The notes under the pieces were generated by a model. That model searched no databases. It was not told where the DNA came from and was given only the letters and a program-made list of their open reading frames with translations. 64,000 bases of DNA from Lottia gigantea (lineage: Eukaryota > Mollusca > Gastropoda > Lottiidae), in NCBI RefSeq assembly GCF_000327385.1, contig NW_008710370.1, positions 1,552,922 through 1,616,921 of the forward strand. Direction: 5' to 3'. How positions within the stretch are numbered: position 1 is the stretch's first letter; every line of letters starts with the position of its first letter. Shown piece by piece: positions 34,939 to 50,100 of this stretch. The translations under genes were made by a program, and so were the position numbers.

Positions 34939-37900
34939 TTAAAACTGGGGATTTCCAAAACCAACTTCCTTCTGTAGATCATGAATCTCATTGAGAAGAT
35001 TTTCATCATGTAAATTGAGCTGGAATTAAATGAGATTATCAAAGTTAAGTTATTTTGCCACAATTAGAAAATACCATTGTCATTATATATGTTTACTTGC
35101 TGTCTAATCTGAAGGAATCAAGCCAAATAAAGGTTGATAAAATTTTGATTGTCAAGTTGATGGGTGAATTAACTTAACATGTCTAAATACACTCACTTCA
35201 GCTTCGTGAAGTGAGAAACTTCTCACTTGATCCACATTTGGTCAGAAAACTAGATAGAATTCACTATTAAAGGTCATGTGGATTAAAATTTGAAATCGCT
35301 GCAAAGTGTTCATTTTCTTAATCCTATACATTTACCTTACTTTTTATAAATTCAGGTGAAAAAATGATTAAGCAATGGTATTTTCAAAACATTATTATTC
35401 AGAAAGTTCTAAATTGGAACTTGATCTTCATTAAGGTTTATGTTTACAACACCAAACCTTATCAAATTTGGTTAAAAACTATTGATTTAATTCTAAAGAA
35501 ATTAAAAATCTGAAAGGTTCAACTGCAAATTAATTTTTAAAAGGCCAAAACTATATAAAAAGTTTGAAGTCTACTTAGTTTTTGACTTGTTTTAGAAAAC
35601 TACTGTATTGATTTAATTAAATGTCAAATTGATGAGAATTGTGTTTCCTATTTATTCTTACCTTCTTACTTACTAATAAGAACACTCAGTATTTTAAAAC
35701 AAATTCAGGATGATCAAGTAGATTCATAGAAACAAAAAGATTATTTTAGAGAATTTTAGAGTATAATTTACATCGTTTTTGATAATAAAAATTTACATAT
35801 TGCCCCTTTAATAGGCATAATTACATTTAAGGAATGACCTGAACATTTTTTCAGTTTATCAATGTATAAACAGAAAAAACCTGTATAACTGTATAAATCT
35901 GCGTAGTGGTTTATACAGTGTACAAGGGTTTTTATGTTTTTACATCGATAAACTGAAAAAATGTTCAAGTCATTCCTTATAATTAAATCAACTCGAATAA
36001 GTGTTTAAATATTTATGTAATATAACAAAAACTTAAGGCACTAAATTGGCGCATAAATACATAACATTTTAACATAACGTTAATAAACCGATACTAACAA
36101 TAAAGACGTCCTAGAGAACAGCCAATCAAAAATAAGTAGGTCACCTATTTAAAGTCTACTGTCTACTACATGAAAGTTCAATTATTGAAAGACGAGTTCA
36201 AAATAAGTCCAGAATTCATGATATTGTTGGAATTTGGAGTGTGCACATTTGGGGGAATTTAGAAAATACCTTTATCATTCAGTGATGTGTCGATTTTGGC
36301 TCTGTTGACGTTTGAAGGAATGACATCGACGCCGTGTAGTGACCACGTCAATCAAACTCAATGATAAAAGTAGTCCGTAAAGAGTCGGAGCTTATATTTT
36401 CATTCCGTTTACACAGATATAAACCGAATGCATGTGACCGCTGTTATCCAATCAAATTGCGTGATACAGTGTAAACTGAATCGTGATTTAATTATTTGAT
36501 AATATATCGAGGGTCTAAAAAAGTGCTTAAATTCAAAGTTGATGTTCATTTTTGGTTGAATTTGAAGCTTACAATTTGATCAAAAATGGTTAACAACTCA
36601 ACTCTCGAGTGTTAGTAACAAATTGAGAATGGGCAGATACATTTAATAGATTTGATGTGGGAGTAAAAAAAATCAAGGTGGAAAATTTGTAGTTTTAAAT
36701 GGAAGCATATGACTGTCTTAACTAGGAATTAATACCATAAGTACATTAGTGATCAAATAGTCATAAAATAGTTGATATACCTTTACTGCATATTTATAGG
36801 CCTGTTCAGCTTCTAATTGTCTCGCTGTCTTCAAACAAACCAAAGATAAATAACCCCAGACCTCTGGATCACTGTTGTTTAATATATTAGCTTCTGATAA
36901 GGCATCTTCTGCTTCTACCAATTCACCCAACTATAAAATGATTCAAACAAAATTTTTTCATTCCCTTTAGAAAAAATCCATTTATGCCAAGAGATATATA
37001 ATAAACTGAAGTGAAACAATTTTATCATATCTCTATAGTGGTATTGATTGGTGAGTTCAGTTAGTTTAGATTCAACCGGAAAGTTCAACAAAACAAGATT
37101 GAACAGGGTACAGAATTGTTAATTTGTCATAGATGAGATGAGAGTTAAAATCATATTTGTTCAATATGACACCAATATATAATGCACACAAAGTTTCATT
37201 TACATCAAATCAAATTTATTATGACAAAACTATAAATATTAGGAAAATACTGACATAACAACTTCTAATGCTTTCTGGTGTTAAGAGTGAAGAAGTTTCT
37301 AAAAACTTCTATGTAAAGCACTGGCCAAGGTCACAAATAAAGAGATAAATGTTCAATACAAGATACGGTGAAGTTAGCATAGTTAGTATTAAGTTCAAAA
37401 AACACCCACGAGTAATCTACAATAAACAAAAGTCTATAATATGAAAGCTTTCTTGTTACCAGTTCTAAAAGAAGAGAGTATGAATAGGATCTGAAAAGTT
37501 AAACATCTATATATAAGGATTAGAATATATTATACTTAATGAGCTAGAAAATAGAGAGGGGGGTCAAGTATTATTGGATTCAATCATCATATCATGAATA
37601 CGGGTTTTAACATGGTCATATTAATCTGTATCAAACTAAGCCCACTACATTTCGTTTTGTGGGCGCGGAAAGAGATTATTTTAAAATATCAGATTGAGGT
37701 TAAATGAAGAAGGGGTAAAGGTCATGTAAACAAAACAGTAAAGATTTTATCTTCTGTCAGCTTGAATTCTTTACCGAAATCTTACAGACTCGAGGCACAA
37801 TGACAGTGTGGTTTGGACACAATGGAGGTACACGTGTTCTTTCTATTACCACAACTAATAATAAAACAATATAAAATGAAGGAACTAAATAAAAAAAGGT

Positions 37901-40900
37901 GACTGATAAGGAATAAAGATATAACAAGAGTACATAAACTTTCAAAATTAAAACCTGATGATAAAGTTGAATCTTTAGTTTTCAGAAAATTATTTTGATT
38001 TACTTACCCTATAGCATGCTATTCCAACACCCAACCATGATATACAAGATGGATTTTTTCTACATGCCATTAAAAAGGTATTTTTTGCATCTTGATACTG
38101 AAATATAAAGTTGTGATTTTTCGTTATGTGTTGAGCATTTTATAAGCTTTAGGCTATTGGAATAGGCTATTTCAACAAAACAAAACTAATTATTAATACA
38201 CCTGAAATCTTCAGATCTATTCACTGCATACAATTGTTTGAAAATGAAAAAATTCTTCTGGGAGACAAATTTAAAATTTAAAAAGAAGGCCATTTATCTG
38301 CATTACCTAAACTAAGAATTTGAATTGGCGATTACTGCAACAAATCTTTAACATCACAGACACAATGTTGACAGACAGATTATCAGATGACAATGTGGAT
38401 TGTTTGTGTATGGTAAACAGAATTTTGTTTTTAAAAAGTCAGTACCTTTGACTCTTGCAGGTATATTGATGCTAAACGTAGATATATTGAATGCATTTCA
38501 ATAGCATCTCCTATAAATGATGTAGTTCTTTCATAACAATCTCTAGCACTTTGTGTGTCTCCAGTTAAAAATTTAACATGACCCATTAAAGACCAACCAT
38601 CAGGATTCTGGAAAGTATAATACAAAAATATTTGATCAACATCTGTTGTTGAAAGCAATTAATTCATTTCAATAGGAAAATAACCCCATCATAATCAAAT
38701 TACTCAAGTTATCAACATACATCTAGTATACCACCTTTTTACACCTGATATCTGGTAGTAAATATGATATATACCTGTTGCTCCATTTCTAGAGCTTTTG
38801 TTAAAGATTCCGCAGCCTCTGTAAACTTTCTTTTCTGTATATTCAATCTAGCTAAAGCTATGTGATAATCTATGGAAGGTCCTTGAATCATATCAGTACA
38901 TGGTAATAACAACTCATGAGCTAAAGCTCTTTCTGCAAACTGAAAAAAAAAACATCTTTTTGATGGTGATGTCATAAAACACTTAGTTTTAGTGGAATCT
39001 GCAGCAACCACAGACATCTGATTGAAAATTGAAATGGTGCAAATCGATCCAACCAGAAGTTGGATTTTTATTCCAAAAAATACAAGCTGAAATTTAGATC
39101 TGTTGGTTGGTATAGAAAAGATTCTGTCAACTATTTGCCTTTCAAAGTCCCTATTTCAAAAAAAGAGGAAATTTTGTCATCAAATTATCAGTTGCGGTAA
39201 CTCTGTAAAAGTCAACAAGTAAAAGACTTTAGATGTCTTACCGATACTGCTTTAGCTTCTAATAACCAATCTACTGTCTGCATATAGATACTACAAGATG
39301 GCAGAGGTGTTGGTTCTCTTGATGGAGGATCATCAACCACATCATCTGTAAGCAATGGTGTGCCACGTTGACTTACTACTTTTTGTTGACTTGGTGGACG
39401 GGAAACTGATAGTGCACTTTCTGGTCCTTTAGTTTTTAGTGCTGAACCAATTTTTTCTGGGTTAAAAAGTATTTCAAATGATTACAACAAAATTAAAGTA
39501 TTCATTGACTGACTGATGATAATTAAGATAAACATAACTAACATTGAATATACTTTGAATAAGTCTTCTACAGTGAAATGCACTTTGAAGAACAATTATT
39601 TCGAAATATGCTGTTGCTTTTTTTTTTTTCATAACTGAATTCAATGGTGATGAATATAAATTATTTTATCAAAGTATCTCAAGAAAAGGGTCATATTTAG
39701 TGTTTATGTGCAATTTGGATGGACTGGTGGACTAACAGATATAATACGTAAGAAAATTCTGGAGGTGTTGGTGGACTATATACAACAAAAATGAAATAAG
39801 CTGGACGTTATTCAAATTTCAAGAACATTTATGCACCAAATACACAAAAAAAAACATGTTAATATTGAAAACTACCTGATTTTTTAGTTGATGAAGCACG
39901 TTTATCAAGACCTTTATGAGATGATTTTGCTGAATATGTTGTGCCCTCTGGAGTTGATACTGTTTTACCATCAGAATGTGGTACAGATAAACCTCCTTCA
40001 CCAGAAAGCTCTCCATCTTCAAAAAATAATCAATAATCAATCAATGATATTCAAACCATGATCCAAAAAATAACATTTTTTATATGTTTTAAAGGTTTTC
40101 TTTTTCTTGAAAAAAGTTCCAAAGGTTGCAATATTGCAACATATGTTCTAAATGATCTCTTTTTGAGCAAAATTTTGTTAATTCACAAATATATTAAAAT
40201 AAACACTATGAAAAGGAAAGCTTATAATCCCTTACATCTAATTCTTTAAAACAGAAACCTTTTTTTACATTACAAAATTTATCCGTTCTCAGACCTTTTG
40301 TGTAAACAGTCGAGCGTTCTGAGAACCGTTCCAATTCGAGCCCACCTTGGTGAGATGTTCTCAGAATGGTTCTCAGAACAGACTGGATAAATTGGTGTAA
40401 TGTAAACGGTAACTGTGCCGAGAACACTTTACTGCCTCACAAATGACCTTCACCTTTTCCCGTGGAATTTCGTCATTATTCAGTGAAATTATTTATTACA
40501 TCTAAATGTTTTTAATAATATCACAGTGACTTGGAGGGTTAAATTTTACTTCTTCAAGAAGAGTTGCACAGATAACCATACCTAGAATGCTTTTCATTTA
40601 CACTATAACTAATGAACTGTTCTCAGACCACTTGAGTTGTAATGCAAATGGGCACATTTTATCGCGGCCTGGACCAAGAAAGGAACACATTATAGTGGTC
40701 TATTGTAAAAGGGATTATTGTCCTTCGTGTTTAGAGCATGTTGATGAAATTCAATCTTGACAGTATTCATTATAATATCTATCTACAGAAGATATTTGAA
40801 ACCTAAGTCTAAATCTATATTTATACTGCATACCTTTAGTAGGGTCAGTATCAAGTGGTGCCTCTGTATCTAATTTCTCTACAGCACCATCAACTTTAAC

Positions 40901-43900
40901 TGATGATACAGCTTCAGCATGATTCAATTTGTTTGCTTCAAGATAAGCCATTTCAGCTCCAATATCATTACCAATAGAATAATAGAATAAACCTAGATTT
41001 AAAAACAAAATAAATCTTATAATATGAATTCATCTAAGAGACAGCTTCCTAGTCAAGGTCGCCTACTTTATCCTTAATAAAATAAAGACATTTTAAACAC
41101 CAAAAAGGCGATACACTCACACATAAGCAAATTTCATGGTTGCTTTTGAAAAGGTTATCTTATGCATTAACATATAAATCCTTAAAAAAATCTGGCAATA
41201 AATAAAAATATTTTCATAAGATCTTAATTTATCTATAAACATGATCCAACTTTAGTTTCTGTGGTATTAGGTTTACCAGACAATTTTGATTAGTATAGGT
41301 TAAGTCAAGGGCAACAACCCAAAGATATTCCAGGAATCATCACAAACTTGATTGAAATATATGATGTATATCTTCACAAGCAAGTTTTAACATAGGTTTT
41401 AACAAGCCCACCTGAGATCTTATCAATGTACACAAGAATACAAAGTTTCTTAAAATTCTAATAATAACTTATCTCCATCACATTCAGAAACAATTTTGAT
41501 GTATTTTGGCCATAACAAGGGCAATAACTGTACAATCGCTCATGGAAAAATCAAGCCTACCATATAATGCTCGTAAGGCAATTAGACTATTTGAGCTGAA
41601 CACCTTTTACTTGATGTCCTATAGAGTATATTGACCGTCGGTCATTTGAGCAGCCCCGTTGGTAATATTCGGCATACAGAGCCAAATCAAGAGCCCTGCT
41701 ACACATCCTACCCATAAATAACATTCGAAGAACAAGTAGAGACCAGACTTATCAGGCTATGTGGTGAACTACGAAGCTATTAAAAAATAAACGTATGTGA
41801 AGGTCATGATAGAAAATATTGGATAAGTATCACTATTAATTATTGTGTAGAAACCTACCTAGCATTGTCCATGCTCTTATACATTTTGGATCAACATTAG
41901 TCGCAGCCTCAAAGAATGTTTCAGCTGCTTCATTTCTATCTAAGAGATTACAAACAACACCATACATTAACAACCTAAAACAAAATAAATATTCTAGTCT
42001 AGTATTCACACCTTTATAATCTTCAATCATACTTGATTATTCTTGTGCTAGGAATAAAAGGAAATAATCTGCCAGAGTCAAAGAGATTGTAAAGAGGTTT
42101 TCTTGCCTTTTTTAAGTCTATAGGCAACACATTTGACTTCTTTTTGAACATATATTATTAGGTTATTGTGGTAGGTTGGTTACGAATTTGCGTATTTTGT
42201 TAAAATCTTTTTTATTTCTTTTACTGCTATACATGGTTTTCATTCTTTGAAAATATAAACCTCGTATAACAATTTGAGATCACCGGCCTATTGAACCAAA
42301 AACTCTATAATAATACAGTATACGAGGTTTTTCATTTTCATCCACAGAAAAGGAACATTGAACCTCATATAATAACAAGCCCGTCTAATTGTGTTGTGCT
42401 ATATGCCAACATGATAGATTGCTTTATTACAAATTTAAAATGGTTGTTGAAATTCTTAAATTAAATTTACAAGTCATTTAAAGATATATTCAGACAAAAC
42501 TTCAACAATTGAGCATTTAAAAGTCACGACATTATAATTTTTATTTACAGTTTGACTAAATTTCAAAGGAAAACTATAATGCTGCATTTGTCACCTCTGG
42601 GGAATAGGAAGTTTCCTACTAGGAAGTTGTAAAATTTACCACTATATTCTTTTCGGGACACATTTGAAAAATCAGTACAGACTAATGCACACTAAGAGAA
42701 GAATATACTTTATTTGAATAAAAATGATATCATGTGTGTCCATTATATAATTCAGATTGATTGCCTAACAATGAAATCTTCCAACTTGTCATATGACATC
42801 ATTTATCATTTGCTGTGATAATTTTAACTACCAAAGTTCTCCAGTAGAAAACATGACTTTGGAGCACAATGTGTATTTAGGTAACAAATACAACATGACT
42901 CACAAATTGATAGACAGACAATAGTTTATAGAACTTATTTCAATATGAAGGTATAAAAAAGATATTACCCAGATAAATGCCTTTGATTTATTGATATACA
43001 TTCTTTAAAACATTCTTCTGCCTAAAATAGAAAAAAACATTACAAGCTTGTTGACTTTGCAAGGGCTTTTTTATCTATTTAAAGTCAGAACTTCAGCCAG
43101 CGGAGCCAAAGCTGGTTCAGAGGGGTCATTTTTTTTATTTGTCCAATTCGAACACTATAATGCAAATCTAATAAAAATTTCAATTATTTAATCCATAGTT
43201 CAATGTGTTGAACTGAAATGACTTTTATTGATAAATCTTATTTAATACTAGGGTCTACAGGTGTCTCCAAGGTTTCAAACTACCATCAAAGTTGATCAGG
43301 AAACACCATTGTTTAAGAGGTAACACCAACACAATTACATACCTCATCTCAAATACTTTAGATTTATATGGATTTCATCAAGAATTTAGTGTTTACAACT
43401 GACATGACTAACAAATTGTATAATAATGTCTTCATACCTTGGTTACAGAATTTATATGAAGATTAAAAGTACCATAATCATACCAGTGGTCAGCATTATT
43501 CTTTTCACGGGCAATTCTCTGTAAGCATAGAAGATGAGTCAATAATTACATTTAAATACAGTTGATATGAATTGACATGGAGTTTTATGACCTGCTTTTC
43601 TGCACCAATTATAGACTCCTTGCAGTTTGCAATGGCAGGATAACAGCATTTGCCTACTCTTTTTTACATTTCTAACTGTCAAGGGATCTTTAAGCTGCAC
43701 GGCCTGTTGCACACGGGCATCGGATATTGTCTCAATCGAATGACTATGGACACTTTTTTCCATATCAAATAATCACTCAAGATAACTCGAAATAAAAAAG
43801 CAATGCCTGACTACATGAAACATTGACAAATAGACATTTTAAATAATGATTATCCTGTCTTAAAAGTGCTTATGATAATTGATCTGAATAACCCTGAAAT

Positions 43901-44188
43901 ATACATCCACAAATTAAGATACAGATTGTCAAAATTACTATTATTTCTCCTATATTTCAAACCATTAGTATATAAGAAAGACATATTGCCTCTCATATAT
44001 ACCTCTTGATAGTATTTAGCAGCTAGTGCATAATCTTCATTCATTACAGCTTCTCTAGCAAAATGTTTTAACTGTACTGAATCAGTTATTGGTTCTGGTA
44101 CAGGAGGTTGATCTTCTATTTCCAATACATTACCTAATGCTACATGCATCTGATCAACTAGATACACATAAAGTTCACTTAAAAATGT
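34939..44188 (-). CDS. CFAP70: TPR half of CFAP70 (exons 17-28)
   Basis: Residues about 577-1108. TPR-like helices begin near residue 610 ([20 protein letters not shown]) and continue through exons 18-21. A Ser/Thr/Pro-rich linker in exons 21-23 (about 775-880) interrupts them, including [19 protein letters not shown]. TPRs resume in exons 24-27: [66 protein letters not shown]. The split of TPRs around a variable linker is the known family layout. Minus-strand AATAAA signals lie at 34924-34919 and 34898-34893, within 50 bases of the stop, so the 3' UTR is probably very short. Confidence 0.92.
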
Positions 44189-47100
44189 CTGAAAAAAAAA
44201 ACATGTTCAATTGAAATTTCAAACATGATAATTCTGGACACACATGCATTTGAAATGAAATGAAATGAAATGAATGGAGTTTCACTTTTCTGTACCATGT
44301 GAGCTAATGAAGACTGCAACGCCATGCAGGGTGCAATGAGGGAAATGTGTCATTAACCTGCTCTTTTTCAATTTCCAACTGTCAAGGGATATTAACGTGC
44401 ACAGCCTGTAGGACACGGGGCCTCAATTTATTGTCCCATTCGAACGACTAGACGCTTTTTCCATGTCAGCCCCTCTTACCTGCATCACTGACAGGGGAAA
44501 CCGGGTTGAAACACATGCATTTGAAGGCCCAGATGATGAGTTGTATCACTGATAGGCTTAGCTTAGCTAAAAAATTGCCATTTCTGAGACTAAGGTTCGC
44601 TTTGTCAAACAGATAAACAGGTTTGTTGGCTGTAATTTCTGTGATAATCAGTTGAACATGAACTCCAGCATATACCATCTAACTAATTCTAGTTGACTTT
44701 TACACAGCCTGTTTAACAATTTTGATTTCGTTCTACAAAAAATTGCTTTGTTGTTCCTAATTTCTCTTTCAATTTCTCACCTGTAATTCTTGTCTATCAT
44801 CAAAGTTGGTAGTTTTCAAATATTTTTCTCTTACAATCTTCACCACTGAGTGTTTTAGTTGTTCTTTAAAAGCAAAATATTTTCCTGATGAATTCAATTC
44901 ATAAATCAACTTTTGACGCCTGAAACAAGAGAAAGACATAATAAACCTTTCATCAAAAAAACTTTGAATTTAAGTCTTTCGAGGTTTATATTTTCATAAT
45001 TCAAACATTTACAAAAACTGAAGAATTTATCTATCTATATTACTAAATCCGTATCAATAACTATAAAACTACAAAAAACTAACTAATCACCACCATTTAA
45101 ATCCTTGTTGATAATACCAAACACATCATACTATGTTACGACACAGCAATTTGTGTTTACAAATTAGCAAATTCTAATTCTAATGAAACCTTACTACTAA
45201 TGATGACTATTTTCATAAGTTATTAATTGTATTGTTATTGTTATTTTCATGCTATGTTATTGAAATAAAATGTACAATTATAATCAATATCGGTTCTCCA
45301 TGATGTATATGCCCTATAAAGTATGCTCATTCTATCACATGTTGCGTATGTGACACTTACACGTTTCCTAATAGAAAGGGACATAACTTACTATCCATTC
45401 AACCGAACAATTTCATCAGGGACAGAAATATACAGATAAACAAGGCTCTACTCTATATATAAACATTGGTGAGATCTTAGATTTGTTGATATAGTATTTG
45501 ATATGAATAATAAATTTAGATCAATTGAATCACAACAAAAGATCGGATAAGTCAAGGGCAATAACTAGAAAAATGTTTGAAGATAACTTGCTTATCATAG
45601 ATAAAACTAAAATCGGATTACAACTGAAGGCTCTTACATTTACAAGCTAATATTGTAAACATTACAAACAACTCATAATTAATGATAGCACAAACAACAC
45701 AATATAATATAATATAATCTTACTTTGATTCCATACTTTCATTCGGATCTGTTGTACCATCTTCATCATTATATATTACTCTATAATTGAAATGTAACAA
45801 TTTTGACAAATTGTGAAAAGGTGTAGAACTAAAAAATTTTGCATATGATGAGATGAGATAATTATTTTCCTGCATTTCTCTTACAATTATGGTGAAAATG
45901 AAGCCAGTCTTGTTTCAGGAGTGTTTTTCTATGCTCTGGACTCATTAATACAGGTATTATCAACTAAATTAATGCAGATGTATTTGGTATGATTGAAGAC
46001 AGTTTCAATTTAAAACTAGATTACTTCCTTGAGTGGCATTTAGTAATTGATGATATTAACATGAACACAATTATATGGATAACAATTACTTTAATAAATA
46101 ACTTGCGACGTTTCGACGATGATCATCATTGCTTGATAAAGACGAAAGAATCATCATGTTATCCGTATAATTGTATTCATGTTAAAACTAGATTATGTTA
46201 TTACCTGAATTCATCTAAAATAAGATTAGCAACACGTGCAACTTGTCCCTGGTAATCTTCTACAGCCTAACAATATACAACAGTTATAATTATGATTAAC
46301 ATTAAAATATTGACAGTAATGACCAGTGTATATTAGATTTTCTACATAAATAAATATCTCAAGGTATTATATATACAAACAAATAGTATTCAATTTTTAT
46401 TGAACTTTGTGATTTTCAATATATTCATCCACTTATTGTTAAAATAAGGCCAGAACTCTGCCTACAGAATTGTTTAGACTAATAAAAGTTGTAGGTGGCA
46501 AGATTAGTTAAAGTAAATAACTCATAAAAACGTTCATTCTTAATCGATAATGACCAATGTCACCAAGATTCCATCAAAAATTGTGACTTCTTGAGAAAGT
46601 CAAGAACAAGAGCAATAATACATGTTTCCCTTAAGCCTATTTGCCTATAGTTGTTCCTTTTTGAGTGTATACATGCTAAATATGGACAGTGTAAAAGGCG
46701 AAATATTAAATATTGTATTTTTACAATTTTCGGAATTGCAACAGGGTGAGTGATATTAAACAATTTCACCAAGTTTCATCAAAATCTTATAAGAATTGTA
46801 TCTTCTAGAGTGGTAACATGCTAAAAAATTGAAAGCAATAAAAAAAAAAGGCAATTTTATATATTTTCTAGATTTGTTACATTTTCAATTAGGTTCATCT
46901 TTCTGAGTGATATTAAACAATTTCACCAAGTTTTGTCAAAATCAGTCAAGAATTGTGCCTTCTAGAGAGTTTTACTGGTCCAGATATAGAACATCCACAA
47001 TAGTATGGATGGTATCCTATAACACAACACACGGTTAAACAGTAAGGCAAAAATAATATGTTACTTAAACAAACATGATAAAAACAAGACTTACCCTAGC

Positions 47101-50100
47101 TGCTCCATCTGTACGTTTAGGAAACATTGGTCTTGGTGGAATATATTCAGCTACTCTATTTAAAAATCAAATAAGTAAGTACAAAATTTATTTTAGCTCT
47201 GGATATCAAACAGATATAATGGTCTTAAAGTACCAGATTCCTCATTTTCAAGGGTTGATTCCTTCAAATAGACCTCAAACAAGAAATTTCACTTTTCATT
47301 AATTTCGTTCACAAGCTTATCTTCTTTCTAGAAAGAGCGGTAACCAAAAGTTGAATGTCTTGTTGATATAGTCTCTGACTCTGTGGGACAGATTGAGACC
47401 ACAGAATATAAGTGACTTCATTAACTTATCTTCAAAATCGAAAATCATGGAAAAGCTAATTGTCTTTTAAATTTTCACACACAGATAATTATGGATACAT
47501 TTGAGAAGGCTCAAAGCTGTGAATAATAGTACTGATTGGTTTAGCTGACCAATACCAGTTTTTGAAACCAAAGTATGCTTGATCCCCGAAAATGGGAAAT
47601 CTATCCCTTTAATACCATGTAGATTTCACTTCATCAGCATTCTTTAGTCTCAAAAATTGGAATTTTTTAGCTGAGCAAAATAGTAATAGTGTTCACAGCT
47701 CATCGTTTAAATTGAGCCTTCAAACTCATTTGTGTCCAGAATTATTTGAGTTTGGATGTTAAAATGATGACTCGTCAATTTAAGATACTCTGTGATATAT
47801 AGAAAAGACATAAAAATAGTAAGTACAAATTCCTAGTACAAATGTCTTTTCGTACATTTTTAGTACTTCTGAAGACTATATATATATTTAAGACTAAAAT
47901 CAACCCCCAAAAAGGGCACACCTGTTCCTTTAAAAACTTTATAAATTTATAAGTTTTTCTATTAGTTTTTTAAACTAAAACAATAATCAACAAATCATCA
48001 ATTGTCAGAGATCTCACCTAGTGTGAGATATTGTCAAGGTATATGTTACTATTATACAATATGTTTTGAGATATAAGACAATATAATTTGGAAAACTTAT
48101 CCGAAGTTTTTTGAAAATTTGAACATAACTGTAGTTTTTATCTGCTCTCATGCAAATATGAACAGACAGACATGGGCAACAGCAATATATGGCCAATTCA
48201 TAATGTGGGTGTATAAACACTATATGCTTGCCCAAAAGTTTGTGAACCTAAGTTGTTATTCTTGTAAAATAGAGTTGTTTCTTTCTTTCTTATTGATGTA
48301 AAATAATAATAATAGTATATCGTGGGTGACCGCTTGAAACCTCGTAAAAGGATATCTGACGCGGAATTACTTTTCGAGAAAAACGCAAAAAACTATTTGT
48401 ACGCGTATTTTGTTAAAATCTTTTTTATTATTTTTGTTACCGCTATATGTGGTTTTCATTCTTGGAAAATATAAACCTTGTATAGCAACTTGAGATCTCC
48501 GGCCTATTGAACCAAAAACTCGTATAGTAATACAGTATACAAGGTTTCTCATTTTCATCCACAGAAAAGGAACATTGAACCTCGTATAATGATATGTGAC
48601 TGTTTATATACGTGTTATTTGATAAGCGCTTTTTGAGTTATTTACAATCAAGCTAAGAATACGAGGTTTTGATCACAAGATCCGCGCTTTTACGAGCTTT
48701 CAAACGGTACCAAAAAGTCAAAATGACCAAATATGGCATATACGAGGTTTCAAGCAGTCACCCACGATATGATAACTTACTTTCTAGCTAGTTCTTCTGG
48801 TTTACGTTTTGGTATAAGAGGATGATCTAACTCTATCTCTAACATAATAAATGATCTTGCTTCTACATACATTTGACCTTCAGCATTAATAGGAGCTTGA
48901 CCATCCAATTCTGAACCAGTATCAGACTTTAATGTCTGAGAAGTCTGAAATTATAAAAAAAATCCTTAGTCCAATTTTGATCCGATGTTTTCTGGCAATA
49001 CAGAGCCTAAATGGAGTATAAATATAACATCAAGAATGCTGCATCAAAGCCAGTACTAATTTGAATCTCTGTTTGCATTTTCAACAATTGATTTCTTAAA
49101 AGCAAATTGCTATCATCAGCAGAGTTAGATGCTGAAGAATCTTTGGTGAATCACCATGCAGTGGATGGTCTCTCGATTAGTGAGTTCTGCACATTCCAGA
49201 CTGAACCTATTCAGAACCTTTCAATCGAGCGCCACCTTAATGACTGGTCACCGTCTTGATATTGATATGCCAATTTGACAAAACAATCAAAAGATAGTGA
49301 ATCATATCTAATTATACACTTTTGCATAAATGATTGTTAACTGCCAAATTACTCAATCGCTTTTCGAAACTAAGTATTTGTAAAAGCTATCTTCAAAATT
49401 CAGTAGCACAACAGTTTACAAGAAAATGGAATATCCCTTTAATCATTATCAAAAACGTTGTCAATTATACCTGAAAATATTTCTAAAGTATGCTATTTAT
49501 ATCTATGTATTTATTGGATCAAAATGAATTTTTTTAAAAGGGGTAATTAAAAACGGAGAGTACTAATTGTTAATTAAGTAGTTTGACCTAGTTTTGGCTC
49601 AATATTAATAGTTGAAACCTTTAGAATACATAAGAGACATATATCTCTACAATTAGGCATTTATTTTACTCAAATCCATACAATAGTTTTTAAAAATTAA
49701 TGCCTGGATTTTTTTAGTTAAAACGTTTCAGACACGTTAAAGGGCACATTTCTTTAGATTTTGGTATATAGTTTTTCGCAAATTCAGACATACAAAAATA
49801 GCAGAATGTCCCTTTAAAATTGTCAATAATTTTTATACACTCTCATTTCTCTTTTATTTCATGGATGAATGTGTTAACTACTACCTGTTGACCTACCCCT
49901 TTCTTGATCTCTTTTTTCTCAGGTTCTTTATCTTTTGCTGCTTTTTTTGGAGAAGGAGAAGAGGAATTATGATGTAAAATATTCATGGCAATCTTAGCTG
50001 CATCGTCTGTTATACCACTTCTTCTTTTAGTCTAAAATTTACAATCAAACCTTTCTTTTCATGATTTTTATAAAGCGGTACATGGTATAATGACCAAAAT

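Noticed and set aside
35768-35968. 66-residue minus-strand ORF
   Set aside because: Lies entirely within and beside the intronic palindrome.
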